In this document: positions 8,335 to 16,894 of the stretch, piece by piece
How positions within the stretch are numbered: position 1 is the first letter of the stretch
Layout of the letters: the number at the start of each line of letters is the position of its first letter
Assembly (NCBI GenBank): GCA_020060215.1
Contig: JAGVAP010000123.1
Span: forward strand, 1-64,000
Length of the DNA stretch: 64,000 nt
DNA from: Deltaproteobacteria bacterium
GTDB lineage: Bacteria > Desulfobacterota > DSM-4660 > Desulfatiglandales > HGW-15
Direction: 5' to 3'
Notes under the pieces: model-generated
Told to the model about the DNA's origin: nothing
Seen by the model: only the letters and a program-made list of their open reading frames with translations
Database searches by the model: none
Program-made: the position numbers and the translations under genes

Positions 8335-9660
8335 TTATTGGAAAAAAGACGGAAGCCGCTGGAGTCCTTTCCTCGTGATCTCTTCCATCATCTTCTTGGT
8401 CTGAGCGAAATTCTTCAGCAGCATGTTTACGTCCTGGATGCTGGTCCCGCTCCCCTTTGCAATCCGCTTCCTTCTGCTTCCGTTGATCATCTTGTGGTTG
8501 CGCCTCTCTTCCGGGGTCATGGAGCTGATGATGGCCTCGATCTTGACCAGCTCCCCTTCATCCGGTTTGAGGTTCTTCAGCTCCTTGAGCTTGCCGAATC
8601 CGGGCAGCATCCCGATGATCTGCTCGAGGGACCCGATCTTCTTCATCTGGCCCAGCTGCGTACGAAAGTCCTCCAGGTCGAACTCCCTCTTCTTCAGCCT
8701 GCTCTGGAGCCTCAGGGCCTCCTTTTCGTCGAAGGTGGCCTGCGCCTTTTCGATGAGGGAGAGCATGTCTCCCATCCCCAGGATCCTGGAGGCCACCCGT
8801 TCCGGGTGAAACGGCTCCAGCGCATCCAGCTTCTCCCCCACCCCGATAAACTTAATCGGTTTCCCGGTGATTGCACGGATGGAGAGCGCAGCGCCTCCCC
8901 TGGCATCTCCTTCCATCTTGGTCAGGATCACACCCGTGATATCCAGCCGCTGGTTGAATTCCCTGGCCACATTCACGGCATCCTGGCCGGTCATGGCGTC
9001 CGCTACGAACAGGATCTCCGTCGGGTGCAACGTTTCCTTGATGCGCACCAGTTCGTCCATGAGCGTCTCGTCGATGTGGAGGCGCCCTGCCGTATCGATC
9101 ACCAGGATATCCGAACCGACACCGGAGGATCTGGCCAATGCCTCGAGGCAGATCTTCCCCGGCTCCTGGTCCTTTTCAGAGGGAAAGACCGGGATGCTCA
9201 ACTGAGACCCGAGCTTCCTGAGCTGGTCGATGGCGGCCGGCCGATAGACGTCCGCAGGGACAAGAAACGGGTTCCGCCCGTGTCTTCTCAGGAAGAGGGC
9301 CAGTTTTCCGGCCGTGGTCGTCTTCCCGGATCCCTGGAGACCGACGAGCATCACGGAAAAAGGCGTCCTCCCGGTGAGATTGAGCCCTTGCCCCGACTCC
9401 CCCATGAGGCGCACGAGCTCCTCGTGTACGATCTTGATCACCTGCTGCCCGGGTGTGAGGCTCTCCAGCACCTCCTTGCCTACGGATCGCTCGCGGATAT
9501 CCTCCACGAATTTCTTGACCACCTTGAAGTGGACATCCGCCTCGAGCAGGGCCAGACGTACTTCCTTGAGCCCGTCCGCAATGTTCTTTTCGCTGAGCGT
9601 ACCCTGGCCCTTCAGTTTCTTAAAGGCCTTGTTCAGTTTTTCGGTTAAGCTCTCGAACAC
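8335..9660 (-). CDS. ffh: Signal recognition particle protein Ffh
   Basis: Ffh binds signal sequences of membrane proteins together with 4.5S RNA and docks on FtsY. The 441-aa protein has an N domain (about 1-85), a GTPase G domain with GLQGSGKTTTAGKLA, VPADVYRPAAIDQL, LVIDTAGRLHID and ILTKMEGDARGGAAL, and a methionine-rich M domain from about residue 295. The start MFESLTEKLNKAFKKLKG is typical. Promoter elements upstream are weak: TTGACA at 9719-9724 (minus) with only a poor -10. The ffs RNA gene is not in the window. Confidence 0.97.
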   Translation of the reverse strand: MFESLTEKLNKAFKKLKGQGTLSEKNIADGLKEVRLALLEADVHFKVVKKFVEDIRERSVGKEVLESLTPGQQVIKIVHEELVRLMGESGQGLNLTGRTPFSVMLVGLQGSGKTTTAGKLALFLRRHGRNPFLVPADVYRPAAIDQLRKLGSQLSIPVFPSEKDQEPGKICLEALARSSGVGSDILVIDTAGRLHIDETLMDELVRIKETLHPTEILFVADAMTGQDAVNVAREFNQRLDITGVILTKMEGDARGGAALSIRAITGKPIKFIGVGEKLDALEPFHPERVASRILGMGDMLSLIEKAQATFDEKEALRLQSRLKKREFDLEDFRTQLGQMKKIGSLEQIIGMLPGFGKLKELKNLKPDEGELVKIEAIISSMTPEERRNHKMINGSRRKRIAKGSGTSIQDVNMLLKNFAQTKKMMEEITRKGLQRLPSFFQ

Positions 9661-9990
9661 GCTGAAACTTCCTCGATCGTGGACGAATTTTTCAAATTAA
9701 CCCGCCTCTTTCCGCTTTGTCAAGGAGAAAGCTCTTCACGGGGACATCGCCGCCTTTCTCCGGACGGTTCCTGTAAATCTTATCACAGGCGGAGCCGGTT
9801 AAAAACCCTTATTCCGGCGCCAACCCTCGTCCTTTCCGGATATTACGGCCACTTTCCCATTGTATTGGCCTCCTGAAATATTTAAGATCAACGCCACCGG
9901 AAAGCCGCAAAGCGCACCGAAAGACCGCAAAGGGCATAGAGCATAGCGCAAATCCCCCTTGATCCCCCTTTTCAAAAGGGGGAAATAGAT
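9661..9990. other. Divergent intergenic region with a CCCCCTTTT hairpin
   Basis: A 330-nt region between ffh (minus) and the nucleoside phosphorylase (plus). It contains a possible minus-strand -35 TTGACA (9719-9724) with a weak -10. The reiterated words CCGCAAAGCGC and AGCATAGCGCA occur near 9905-9950, and there is a palindrome CCCCCTTTT-C-AAAAGGGGG (9964-9982). The right arm of that palindrome doubles as an AGGGGG ribosome binding site for the next gene. No gene is evident. Confidence 0.5.
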
Positions 9991-10800
9991 TTGTCAGAGG
10001 AGAGAGAGAGGGGATTTTCGGGCGATCAGCCGACCATGGACATGCACCAACACAATCTGAATCCCGAAGAGGGGTTGATCCGGCCCATGAAGAGGAGGAT
10101 GGACCCCGAAATCGGCCCGGACGCCGTCCTCGTCGTCACACCGAAGGACCTGGACCTCCTGATCAAGTCCACCGGGAGCAGAAGAACGGCATGGTTCGAT
10201 ATGGGGTTTTTCCAACTGCACCTGATCGAGAAGAGAGGGGGCGGTTCGTTCTCCATCATCGGGCCCTTCCTTGGGGCCCCTCATGCCGTCATGGGGATGG
10301 AGAAGGTCATTGCGCTGGGTGCACAAAGGATCTGGGCTTTCGGATGGTGCGGGTCCATCCAGCCGGACCTCAGGATCGGCGACTACGTCATCCCCATGGA
10401 TTCGATCTCCGAGGAGGGGACATCGGCGCATTATCCGATCGGAGGCAGACCGCCTTGCTCGGACCCGGCCGTGTGCAGGAGCATGGACGCCCTCCTCTCG
10501 AAGAGATGCGGCCTGAGCTGCAGGCGGGGGACCGTATGGACCACCGATGCCCCGTACAGGGAGACCCCCTCCAAGGTGAGGGGATTTCAGCAGAAGGGGG
10601 TGCTCGCGGTCGAGATGGAGATGTCTGCGCTCATGACGGTGGCGATCTATCGGACAGTGGCCTTCGGCGCGTTGCTGGTGGTCTCGGACGAGCTTTTCGA
10701 CCTCCGGTGGAGACCGGGGTTTCGAGAGCCGATTTTCAAAGAGGCCTGCCGTACCGCAGGCGAACTCATGCTCGAAATGGCCGACAGCCAGGATCAGTGA
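9991..10800 (+). CDS. Nucleoside phosphorylase family protein (PNP_UDP_1)
   Basis: Enzymes of this family split purine or pyrimidine nucleosides with phosphate, or S-adenosylhomocysteine/methylthioadenosine with water. The 269-aa product has the family nucleobase/phosphate loops FGWCGSIQPDLRIGDYVIP (about 129-147) and the ribose-binding VEMEMSAL segment (about 209-216), followed by LLVVSDEL. Substrate cannot be assigned from sequence. The start is uncertain: TTG at 9991 has a good AGGGGG site 8-9 nt upstream, while ATG at 10036 or 10087 would drop a poorly conserved N-terminus. It is the first of four plus-strand genes that may form a loose operon. Confidence 0.85.
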   Translation: MSEERERGFSGDQPTMDMHQHNLNPEEGLIRPMKRRMDPEIGPDAVLVVTPKDLDLLIKSTGSRRTAWFDMGFFQLHLIEKRGGGSFSIIGPFLGAPHAVMGMEKVIALGAQRIWAFGWCGSIQPDLRIGDYVIPMDSISEEGTSAHYPIGGRPPCSDPAVCRSMDALLSKRCGLSCRRGTVWTTDAPYRETPSKVRGFQQKGVLAVEMEMSALMTVAIYRTVAFGALLVVSDELFDLRWRPGFREPIFKEACRTAGELMLEMADSQDQ

Positions 10801-10977
10801 GCCTCCACCCGCAGAGCCCCGCCCTGCGGGAGCTCAGGAGGACTCCCGAGGGGGAATAAACCCGAAATCCGTGATATTCGATATTGGGATTCCAGGCCGT
10901 GGGATCTGTAGAACCGCTCCGGGTCCTCCACCAGAGGCGGAGATTTCAAGCTAGGGGTTTGCGAGGGTAGGCTGAAT

Positions 10978-11697
10978 ATGTTAGAGGTAACCGACCAAAG
11001 AGGGCTGCAAGAATTCGATCGGGCGATCAGGCATGTCCTTGGCACCGGTTCTCCGGAGTACACGGTGGAGCCGCGGCCGTCCGGCGTCCAGGTGGTGCTG
11101 GCTTATGATCGGGGGAGTCTTTCCGGGGCCGTTGCCGGGGGAGATCGTTTCCAGGGTGAGGATGTCCTGCGAAATGTGAAGACCATCCTTACGGTCCCTT
11201 TGTTCATTGGGTCCGTCGTCTCCTGCAGTGTTCCGCCGGAACACATGAAGGTATGGGGAGTCGTCTACGATGAAAGGAGCGCGCAGCGAGGATTGCCCCC
11301 AGCGGAGTCGGGTGCAGGTGCCGTAGCCGCAGCCCTCATCGGGGCCGATCTACGGGTGACCGCCAGGCGGCCGCTCAATCTGTTCTGCTTCGGTGCAGAG
11401 CGGGAATCCGAACTGGGCGCACAGGTCGGTGTTGGATCGCACTATGAACTCATGCTCATGCTTCAGGACTTGGGCTTCCGCGTAAACAGACCTCACATCA
11501 GTCGCTGCTCCGACATCTCGGCCGTGATCGAGACCATTTCCTCGATCGAAGAACAGGCGCACCGATCCCCTTACGAGGTCGATGGAGCGCTTGTGCAGGT
11601 AAACCCATTGGCGCAGCGAGCGACGATCGAGGGCGCACTGGGGCACCAAGGGATCGTCGCGTATGGGTTCAGGCACCGTAAATCATCCGAGCCCTGA
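10978..11697 (+). CDS. Stand-alone LigA-like adenylation domain lacking catalytic residues
   Basis: The 239-aa product aligns by eye over its length to the nucleotidyltransferase domain of NAD-dependent DNA ligase. It begins with MLEVTDQRGLQEFDRAIRHVLG (LigA: MLSLDNAFxxxELxxFDxRV). Then come EYTVEPRPSGVQVVLAYDRG at the KxDG motif, GEDVLRNVKTI, RRPLNLFCFG, the SPYEVDGALVQVN segment and VAYGF. Each catalytic position has changed. Motif I Lys-x-Asp is Arg-x-Ser, the RGE glutamate of motif III is Val, the PRNAAAGSLRQLD block is lost, and the lysines of motifs IV and V are Gln and Gly. The N-terminal NMN-binding domain, OB fold, zinc finger, HhH and BRCT are absent. The reading frame is intact with a GAGGGTAGG-type site before ATG 10978. 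A domesticated, non-catalytic fold seems more likely than recent decay. The function is unknown. Confidence 0.75.
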   Translation: MLEVTDQRGLQEFDRAIRHVLGTGSPEYTVEPRPSGVQVVLAYDRGSLSGAVAGGDRFQGEDVLRNVKTILTVPLFIGSVVSCSVPPEHMKVWGVVYDERSAQRGLPPAESGAGAVAAALIGADLRVTARRPLNLFCFGAERESELGAQVGVGSHYELMLMLQDLGFRVNRPHISRCSDISAVIETISSIEEQAHRSPYEVDGALVQVNPLAQRATIEGALGHQGIVAYGFRHRKSSEP

Positions 11698-11749
11698 GCT
11701 GCCGGGGTTGGGGTAACGTTCACGGCGCAAACAAACCGGGGAGCAAGTC

Positions 11750-12028
11750 ATGTCCGACATCCGGGTCCGACTGATCATTGAAGGAAGGGTTCAGGGCGTG
11801 TGGTTCAGGGAATCGACACGGCGGGAGGCCGTTTCCCTGGGGGTCAAAGGGTGGGCTCGAAACAACCCGGACCGCACGGTGGAGGTCGTCGCTGAAGGCC
11901 CGGAAGACGCCGTCAGGAAGCTGGTTTCCTGGTGCCACCACGGCCCCCCTGCTGCAAAGGTCACCCGCGTCCAGGAGACGGAAGAGTCCTGGCAGGGGGA
12001 GTTTGATTCTTTCGAGGTTATCCACTGA
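11750..12028 (+). CDS. acyP: Acylphosphatase
   Basis: Acylphosphatase hydrolyses carboxyl-phosphate bonds in small metabolites. The 92-aa product has the two signatures: GRVQGVWFRESTRREA with the phosphate-binding Arg, and GWARNNPDRTVEVVAEG with the catalytic Asn. The family length is about 90-100 aa. The stop overlaps the start of the next gene (TGATG), so translation is coupled to the lipoprotein downstream. Confidence 0.95.
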   Translation: MSDIRVRLIIEGRVQGVWFRESTRREAVSLGVKGWARNNPDRTVEVVAEGPEDAVRKLVSWCHHGPPAAKVTRVQETEESWQGEFDSFEVIH

Positions 12029-12999
12029 TGAGGAATCGCCTGATGAGACGAGTGTTGCTGGGGCTGGCCTGTTCGATCGGACTTGCCTTCCTGCTTTCCG
12101 CAGCAGGTTGCAGCAAGGCCACCTCCTTTTACAAGAAGGTCCTCGACGCACCGGATATGAGCATCTCTACCGGGGGCCCCGACAAGAGCGGGCTCAGAAA
12201 ACGGGTCCTCCTCCTGCCCTTCCTGAACCAGGCCTCCATTTCGGAAAAGAGGATGGAAGAGGTCACATCCCTTTTCCACTCCCTCCTGGAAAAAGATCCG
12301 CATCTCGTACTGGAAAAGACCTCTGAGGCGATACCGACCACGATGAAAATGCGCTCGCCCAAGTTCGGAATCATCATGGACGCCGATGCCGCCAAGAAGG
12401 CCGAGGAAATGGCCGTCAATGTCCTCTTGACGGTGGTCCTCAACCCCTCCGACATGCGGCTCAAGAGGACCGGCTTGTGGCCGTTCCGGAAACTCAAGAG
12501 GGAGGTGGAGATATCGGTCATCGTCAACGGGCTCGATCTCTACAACGGGACGCTCTTCCTGAGCAACATCGAGAGCGAAAAGCTGGATTTTGAGATGGAG
12601 GACCTGGAAGACGAGGAGTTCGCGACCCCCAAGAAGCCGGAGATGCCGGAGATGGATGACAAGACCTTTACCCGCGTGCTGAGTCGCATCATGGAGCGCC
12701 AGGCATCGGTCGTTCGGGACGCCATGAGAAACCTGCCTTGGACAGGGAGGATCGTCTCTGCAGACGGCAGCAGAATCGTCGTAAGCGCCGGGAAAAAATC
12801 GGGGGTTTCACAGGATAGAATCTTCGAGGTGTTCGGCAGGGGGGAGAAGGTCCGGTCCGCCGGAGGATCCATCTACCTCCTCGGCCCCAAGGTCGGCGAG
12901 GTCAGGGTCGTTGAGGTGATGGAGGAATACGCCGCAGTCCAGCCGTTGACGGAAGCCGAATACCAGGCGGGACAGGTGATCCGGGCCAAGGGAAAGTAA
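12028..12999 (+). CDS. Predicted lipoprotein with a C-terminal FlgT-like beta domain
   Basis: 323 aa with a lipoprotein signal peptide: basic MRNRLMRR, a hydrophobic core and a lipobox LSAAGC (Cys about residue 28). The middle part (about 55-190) begins RKRVLLLPFLNQASI, which resembles the core of periplasmic FlgT/CsgG-like proteins. The C-terminus (about 240-323, GRIVSADGSRIVVSAGKKSGV...GEVRVVEVMEEYAAV) looks like the FlgT C-terminal beta domain, where a value called from a secreted fold carries a repeated GxVxxV pattern. Likely anchored in the outer membrane, facing the periplasm. No flagellar genes lie nearby, so the role is open. The start overlaps the acyP stop. Confidence 0.75.
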   Translation: MRNRLMRRVLLGLACSIGLAFLLSAAGCSKATSFYKKVLDAPDMSISTGGPDKSGLRKRVLLLPFLNQASISEKRMEEVTSLFHSLLEKDPHLVLEKTSEAIPTTMKMRSPKFGIIMDADAAKKAEEMAVNVLLTVVLNPSDMRLKRTGLWPFRKLKREVEISVIVNGLDLYNGTLFLSNIESEKLDFEMEDLEDEEFATPKKPEMPEMDDKTFTRVLSRIMERQASVVRDAMRNLPWTGRIVSADGSRIVVSAGKKSGVSQDRIFEVFGRGEKVRSAGGSIYLLGPKVGEVRVVEVMEEYAAVQPLTEAEYQAGQVIRAKGK

Positions 13000-13000
13000 G

Positions 13001-13207
13001 CAGTAGGAAGTAAGCAGTAAGCAGAAAGGGAAAAATCCGAAATTCGAAACAATGATCCAAATCCAGATGACCAAAACGCAGGAACTATGAAGATTCGGAT
13101 TTGAATTTTTTTGGTTTCGGATTTCTATATTTGGCATTCGGATTTTTAGACCTATGGCTTTCACCCGGGTCCGTCAACTCCCTACTGCTTACTGCCTAAA
13201 CTGCCTA
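13001..13207. repeat. Long inverted repeat, AGCAGTAAGCAG / CGGATTT words
   Basis: Outer arms TAAGCAGTAGGAAGTAAGCAG (from about 12998) and ACTGCTTACTGCCTAAACTGCC (about 13183-13204) are inverted copies. Inner arms AAATCCGAAATTCGAA (about 13034) and TTCGGATTTCTATATTTGG/ATTCGGATTTTT (about 13114-13149) are also inverted. The whole gap between the convergent lipoprotein and recN genes would fold as one long hairpin. The right arm runs into recN and supplies its stop codon and last residues. Confidence 0.75.
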
Positions 13208-14888
13208 CCAGAATCTCCCGCGCGTGCGCCAGCGCGCTCTCCGAGACCGTCTTTCCGGCAAGGAGGCGCGCAATCTCCTTTACCCTTGCCTCGGGGTCCA
13301 GGCGGCAGATGACCGTGGTAGTCCGCTTGTTCGCAACTTCCTTCCTCACCAGGAAATGGGTTTCCCCCTTGCAGGCAATCTGGGGGAGGTGGGTGATGCA
13401 CAGGATCTGGTGATACGCCGCAAGGGAGCGGAGCTTCTCTCCGACCAGTTCCGCAGTCGCCCCGCCGATCCCTGAATCCACTTCGTCGAAAATGACCGTC
13501 TCCACCGAACCTTTTCTGGCCAGGATCGTCTTCAGGGCCAGCATCATCCTGGAGAGCTCTCCGCCGGAGGCGATCTTCGAGAGGGGTTTGAGCTCTTCGC
13601 CCACGTTCGTGGAGAGCAGGAACTCCACCCTGTCCAGGCCGTCCGGCCGAATCCCACTTACAGGGCTGCCCGCGGACTCGCCACCTGAAGGCTCCTCCGC
13701 GAATCTGACTGCGAAGCGGGTCTCCCCCATGGCCAGCAGCCTGAGCTCCTCGATCGCGGCCTTTTCCAGGACCTTGGCCGCCTTCTTTCTCTTTGCCGAG
13801 AGGTCTGCCGCCCTCTCGACGATCCGCCTTTCGATCTGCTCAACGGAAAGGAGGAGGCCGGCAAGCGATTCCCTCTTCCGGTCCAGGTCGCCGACGGTCC
13901 CCGACAGCCTTTCCCGGTAGGCCGCGACCTCCTCGAGGGAGCCGCCGTACTTCTTCTTGAGCCTGTTCAGATCATGGAGCCTCTGCTCCACCCACTCCAG
14001 TCGCCGGGGGTCCTCCGGGCCCTTCTCCTGCATGTCCCGCAGGGTGAAGGCGACCTCCTCCAGCTCCACCTTGATGCTTGAGAGGCTTGTCGAAGCGGAT
14101 CGGAGTCCTTGGTCCAGAACAGATCCCTTTTCCATCCTCTTCAGGCAGGATCCGATCTCCGAAAGCACCGACCCGTCCTTCTCATAGATCAGGTGATAAG
14201 CCTCCTTCACGATGGTCGCGATGAGATCGCTGTTCCGGAGCCGCACCCTCTCTTCCTCCAGGAGAGCGTCTTCCATCGGCTTGATTTCAGCCCGGTCGAT
14301 CTCATCCATCTGAAAACGGGAGAGCTCCGATCGTTCCTCCCCCTCCCTGATCTCCTTCTCCAGTCGCCGGCATTCATCCCTGAGACCCATGTACTTCTCG
14401 AAAAGGGTGTTCAGATCGAGCCGGTCTTTCGTGGCCTCTCCAAAGTCATCCAGCAGGTAGAGGTGGCTCTCGGGTTTGAGCAGGAGCTGGTGTTCGTGCT
14501 GGCCCGAGATGCTGATCAGGGCCTGGCCGATCCTGGACAGGGAGTTGAGTGTGGTAATGGAGTGGTTGACCGAGATCCTGCTTCGGCCCTCCCGGGAGAT
14601 CACCCTTCTGATCAGCACCTCTCCCTGGAAGGGCAGCCCCATCCCCTCGAAGAGGGGCCGGATGGACGAATTGCCCGGGAGCGTGAAGAGGGCCTCCACC
14701 CTGGCCTCATCCGAGCCGCTTCGGATGAGATCCGCGGAGGCCCTTCCGCCCAGGATCAGATTCACCGCATTGATGATGATGGACTTGCCGGCCCCGGTCT
14801 CGCCCGAGAGGATATTCAACCCCGCCCGGAAGTCCACTTCCAGGTGGCTGATGATGGCCAGGTTGGAGATGCTGAGCTGGGTAAGCAT
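13182..14888 (-). CDS. recN: DNA repair protein RecN
   Basis: RecN is an SMC-like ATPase that acts early at DNA double-strand breaks. The 568-aa protein has the N-terminal Walker A (LSGETGAGKSIIINAV), long coiled-coil arms (about 150-370), the ABC signature KIASGGELSRMMLALK and Walker B VIFDEVDSGIGG. The length matches the family. The last eight or so residues (VGSLGSKQ) and the TAG stop are encoded by the right arm of the hairpin repeat at 13001-13207. The native C-terminus has therefore been replaced or extended by repeat DNA. It lies downstream of pilB across another repeat. Confidence 0.95.
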   Translation of the reverse strand: MLTQLSISNLAIISHLEVDFRAGLNILSGETGAGKSIIINAVNLILGGRASADLIRSGSDEARVEALFTLPGNSSIRPLFEGMGLPFQGEVLIRRVISREGRSRISVNHSITTLNSLSRIGQALISISGQHEHQLLLKPESHLYLLDDFGEATKDRLDLNTLFEKYMGLRDECRRLEKEIREGEERSELSRFQMDEIDRAEIKPMEDALLEEERVRLRNSDLIATIVKEAYHLIYEKDGSVLSEIGSCLKRMEKGSVLDQGLRSASTSLSSIKVELEEVAFTLRDMQEKGPEDPRRLEWVEQRLHDLNRLKKKYGGSLEEVAAYRERLSGTVGDLDRKRESLAGLLLSVEQIERRIVERAADLSAKRKKAAKVLEKAAIEELRLLAMGETRFAVRFAEEPSGGESAGSPVSGIRPDGLDRVEFLLSTNVGEELKPLSKIASGGELSRMMLALKTILARKGSVETVIFDEVDSGIGGATAELVGEKLRSLAAYHQILCITHLPQIACKGETHFLVRKEVANKRTTTVICRLDPEARVKEIARLLAGKTVSESALAHAREILVGSLGSKQ

Positions 14889-14899
14889 GGCGAATCCAA

Positions 14900-15014
14900 G
14901 AATGGAATGGTGGAATGATGGAATATTGGAATGGTGGGGTCAAGGACGAAGATGTGCTGACTTCATTCCGGCGAAGCCGGAATCATGATTCCACGATTCC
15001 ATCATTCCATCCTT
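14900..15014. repeat. GGAATGATGGAATG hairpin repeat, copy 1
   Basis: Left arm AATGGAATGGTGGAATGATG with more copies of the word (14900-14937) and inverted right arm ATTCCACGATTCCATCATTCC (about 14988-15008). Between them sits ATTCCGGCGAAGCCGGAAT (about 14964-14982), itself a hairpin. The same word family recurs at 35106-35178. It fills the pilB-recN gap. Confidence 0.75.
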
Positions 15015-15022
15015 CCGGTCTC

Positions 15023-16846
15023 TCAGAACTGTTCCCACGTAACCCTGAGGACCTCCTGGTACGTCGTCTTCCCTTCGGTCAACTTCTTGACGGCGTTTTC
15101 CCGGAGGGTGATCATGCCGTCCTTCCTCGCAAGGTCCAGGAGGGTCTCCGCGCTGCACTCGGGTTGGATGGATCGCCGGATCGATTCCGTGACGGGGAGA
15201 ACCTCGTAAACACCGCTCCTCCCCAGGTACCCTGTGCCCCTGCACTTCACGCAGCCCTTTCCGCGAACCAGCTTCAGGAGCCCGCTCTTTCCAAGGTCCA
15301 GTCCGAAGGAAGTCAGCTCCCCGGCATCGATCTCGAACGGTTCCCGGCAATGGGGGCAGATGTTCCGGACGAGCCGCTGGGCCAGGACGCCGACCAGGGT
15401 GGCCTTGATCAGGAAGGCGGGGACCCCGAGGTCCAGGAGCCTGCTGATCGAGGAAGGGGCGTCGTTGGTATGGAGGGTGGAGAGGACCAGGTGCCCGGTC
15501 AGGGCGGCCTGAATGGCGTTCTCCGCGGTCTCCAGGTCTCTCATCTCGCCGATCATGATGATATCCGGGTCCTGTCGCAGGATGTTCCGAAGGATCGATC
15601 CGAAGGTGATCCCTATGGCCGGTTGGACCGCGATCTGGTTGAAGTCCTCGTGCACCATTTCGATGGGGTCTTCCACGGTGGTGATATTGATCTCCGGGGA
15701 GGAAAGATACCGAAGCGTCGAGTAGAGGGTGGTGGACTTGCCGCTTCCGGTCGGGCCGCAGACCAGGACAATGCCGTGCGGCATGTTGACGAACTGCTGG
15801 TACCGGATGAGGTCCAGGCTGGTGAAACCGAGCTGTTCGAGGTCCTGAAAGAGGACGTCCGGGTCCATCACCCGCATGACCAGCTTCTCGCCGAACGCCG
15901 TAGGGATGGAGGAGACCCGGATCTCGGCCTCCACCCCTTCCTTGTTCATCTTGATCCTCCCGTCCTGGGGTCTCCTCTTTTCGGCCATGTCCAAACGGGA
16001 GATGTTCTTAATCCTGCTGATGATGGCGGAGTGCACGGTCTTGGGGAGCTCGTAGACCGTGTGCAGCACCCCGTCGATGCGAAGGCGAACCCGGCTCTTC
16101 TCCCTCTTCGGCTCTATGTGGATGTCGCTGGCCCTCTGGTCAAAGGCGTAGCGGAAGAGATGGTCCACCGCATTCACGATATGCTGGTCGTTGACCGTCA
16201 GCTCGTCTGAGGACCGAAGCTTCACGTACTGCTCCAGGTTCCCCAGGTCCACGGCCGGGAGGGCGAACTCGTGCTCGGCCGCGGCAATGGACCGCTTGAA
16301 GCCGAAGAATTCGTTGATGAGCTTCAGGATGTCCGTCTTGGTGGTCACCACCGGCCGCACCTGGAGGTGGCTCACCCTGGCAATGTCCTCCATGACCTCC
16401 ACATTGAAGGGATTGGGTGTCGCAACGGTGAGGAACCCGTCCTTGATCGCGATCGGCAGGACCAGGTGCTTCATCGCGAAGGTATGCGGGATGGTGGTCG
16501 TGACGAGATTGAGGTCGAGCTTGAGCGGGTCGATCTTCCTGAACGGGATCTTCCAGGACTTTGCCAGGGCCTGGAAGATAATGTCCTCGTCGATCCCCTT
16601 GGACGGGTCGTCGGCCCTTTCCATCTGCAGGGACGCGACGACGTCCACGATGGTGATGTGGTTGGATAACCGGGCCTTGCTGGAGGAGGAGGCCTGGCGC
16701 ATGGCGCGGATCCTTTCCAGCTTCCGCCTGATCTCCCCCTGCTTCTTCAGGATCTCCTGCTTCTGCCCCTCGTTGATGAGGCCGTACTTCATGAGGACCC
16801 GACAGACGCTCTCGGGGGCAAAGACGTTTTCCGGCGCAACGGCCAT
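15023..16846 (-). CDS. pilB: Type IV pilus assembly ATPase PilB (GspE/PulE family)
   Basis: PilB is the cytoplasmic motor that powers pilus extension. The 607-aa product has an N-terminal MshEN/T2SSE-N domain (about 1-200) and the motor domain. The motor domain has Walker A CGPTGSGKSTTLYS, an Asp box region ITTVEDPIE, Walker B MIGEMRDLETAENAI and the His box LSTLHTNDA. A zinc tetracysteine module CPHCREPF...CVKCRGTGY precedes the C-terminal LPVTESIRRSI part. The ATG at 16846 with an AGAGGG site is chosen. The frame runs 35 codons further upstream, but that part is the flanking repeat. pilC and pilT are not in the window. A GspE role cannot be excluded, but the other pil genes favour PilB. Confidence 0.9.
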   Translation of the reverse strand: MAVAPENVFAPESVCRVLMKYGLINEGQKQEILKKQGEIRRKLERIRAMRQASSSSKARLSNHITIVDVVASLQMERADDPSKGIDEDIIFQALAKSWKIPFRKIDPLKLDLNLVTTTIPHTFAMKHLVLPIAIKDGFLTVATPNPFNVEVMEDIARVSHLQVRPVVTTKTDILKLINEFFGFKRSIAAAEHEFALPAVDLGNLEQYVKLRSSDELTVNDQHIVNAVDHLFRYAFDQRASDIHIEPKREKSRVRLRIDGVLHTVYELPKTVHSAIISRIKNISRLDMAEKRRPQDGRIKMNKEGVEAEIRVSSIPTAFGEKLVMRVMDPDVLFQDLEQLGFTSLDLIRYQQFVNMPHGIVLVCGPTGSGKSTTLYSTLRYLSSPEINITTVEDPIEMVHEDFNQIAVQPAIGITFGSILRNILRQDPDIIMIGEMRDLETAENAIQAALTGHLVLSTLHTNDAPSSISRLLDLGVPAFLIKATLVGVLAQRLVRNICPHCREPFEIDAGELTSFGLDLGKSGLLKLVRGKGCVKCRGTGYLGRSGVYEVLPVTESIRRSIQPECSAETLLDLARKDGMITLRENAVKKLTEGKTTYQEVLRVTWEQF

Positions 16847-16894
16847 TCTAAAACCCTCTGATGAATCATTATCGGGTGAAAATCGGGTAACCTC

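Noticed and set aside
8071..9648. Long plus-strand open frame (525 codons) opposite ffh and rpsP
   Set aside because: Antisense shadow; the minus-strand genes are certain.
13001..13207. CRISPR array suggested by repeated short words
   Set aside because: Words are unequal, unspaced and form inverted arms; there are no regular spacers or cas genes.
14915..16210. Plus-strand open frame of 431 codons opposite pilB
   Set aside because: Antisense shadow of pilB; composition without domain.
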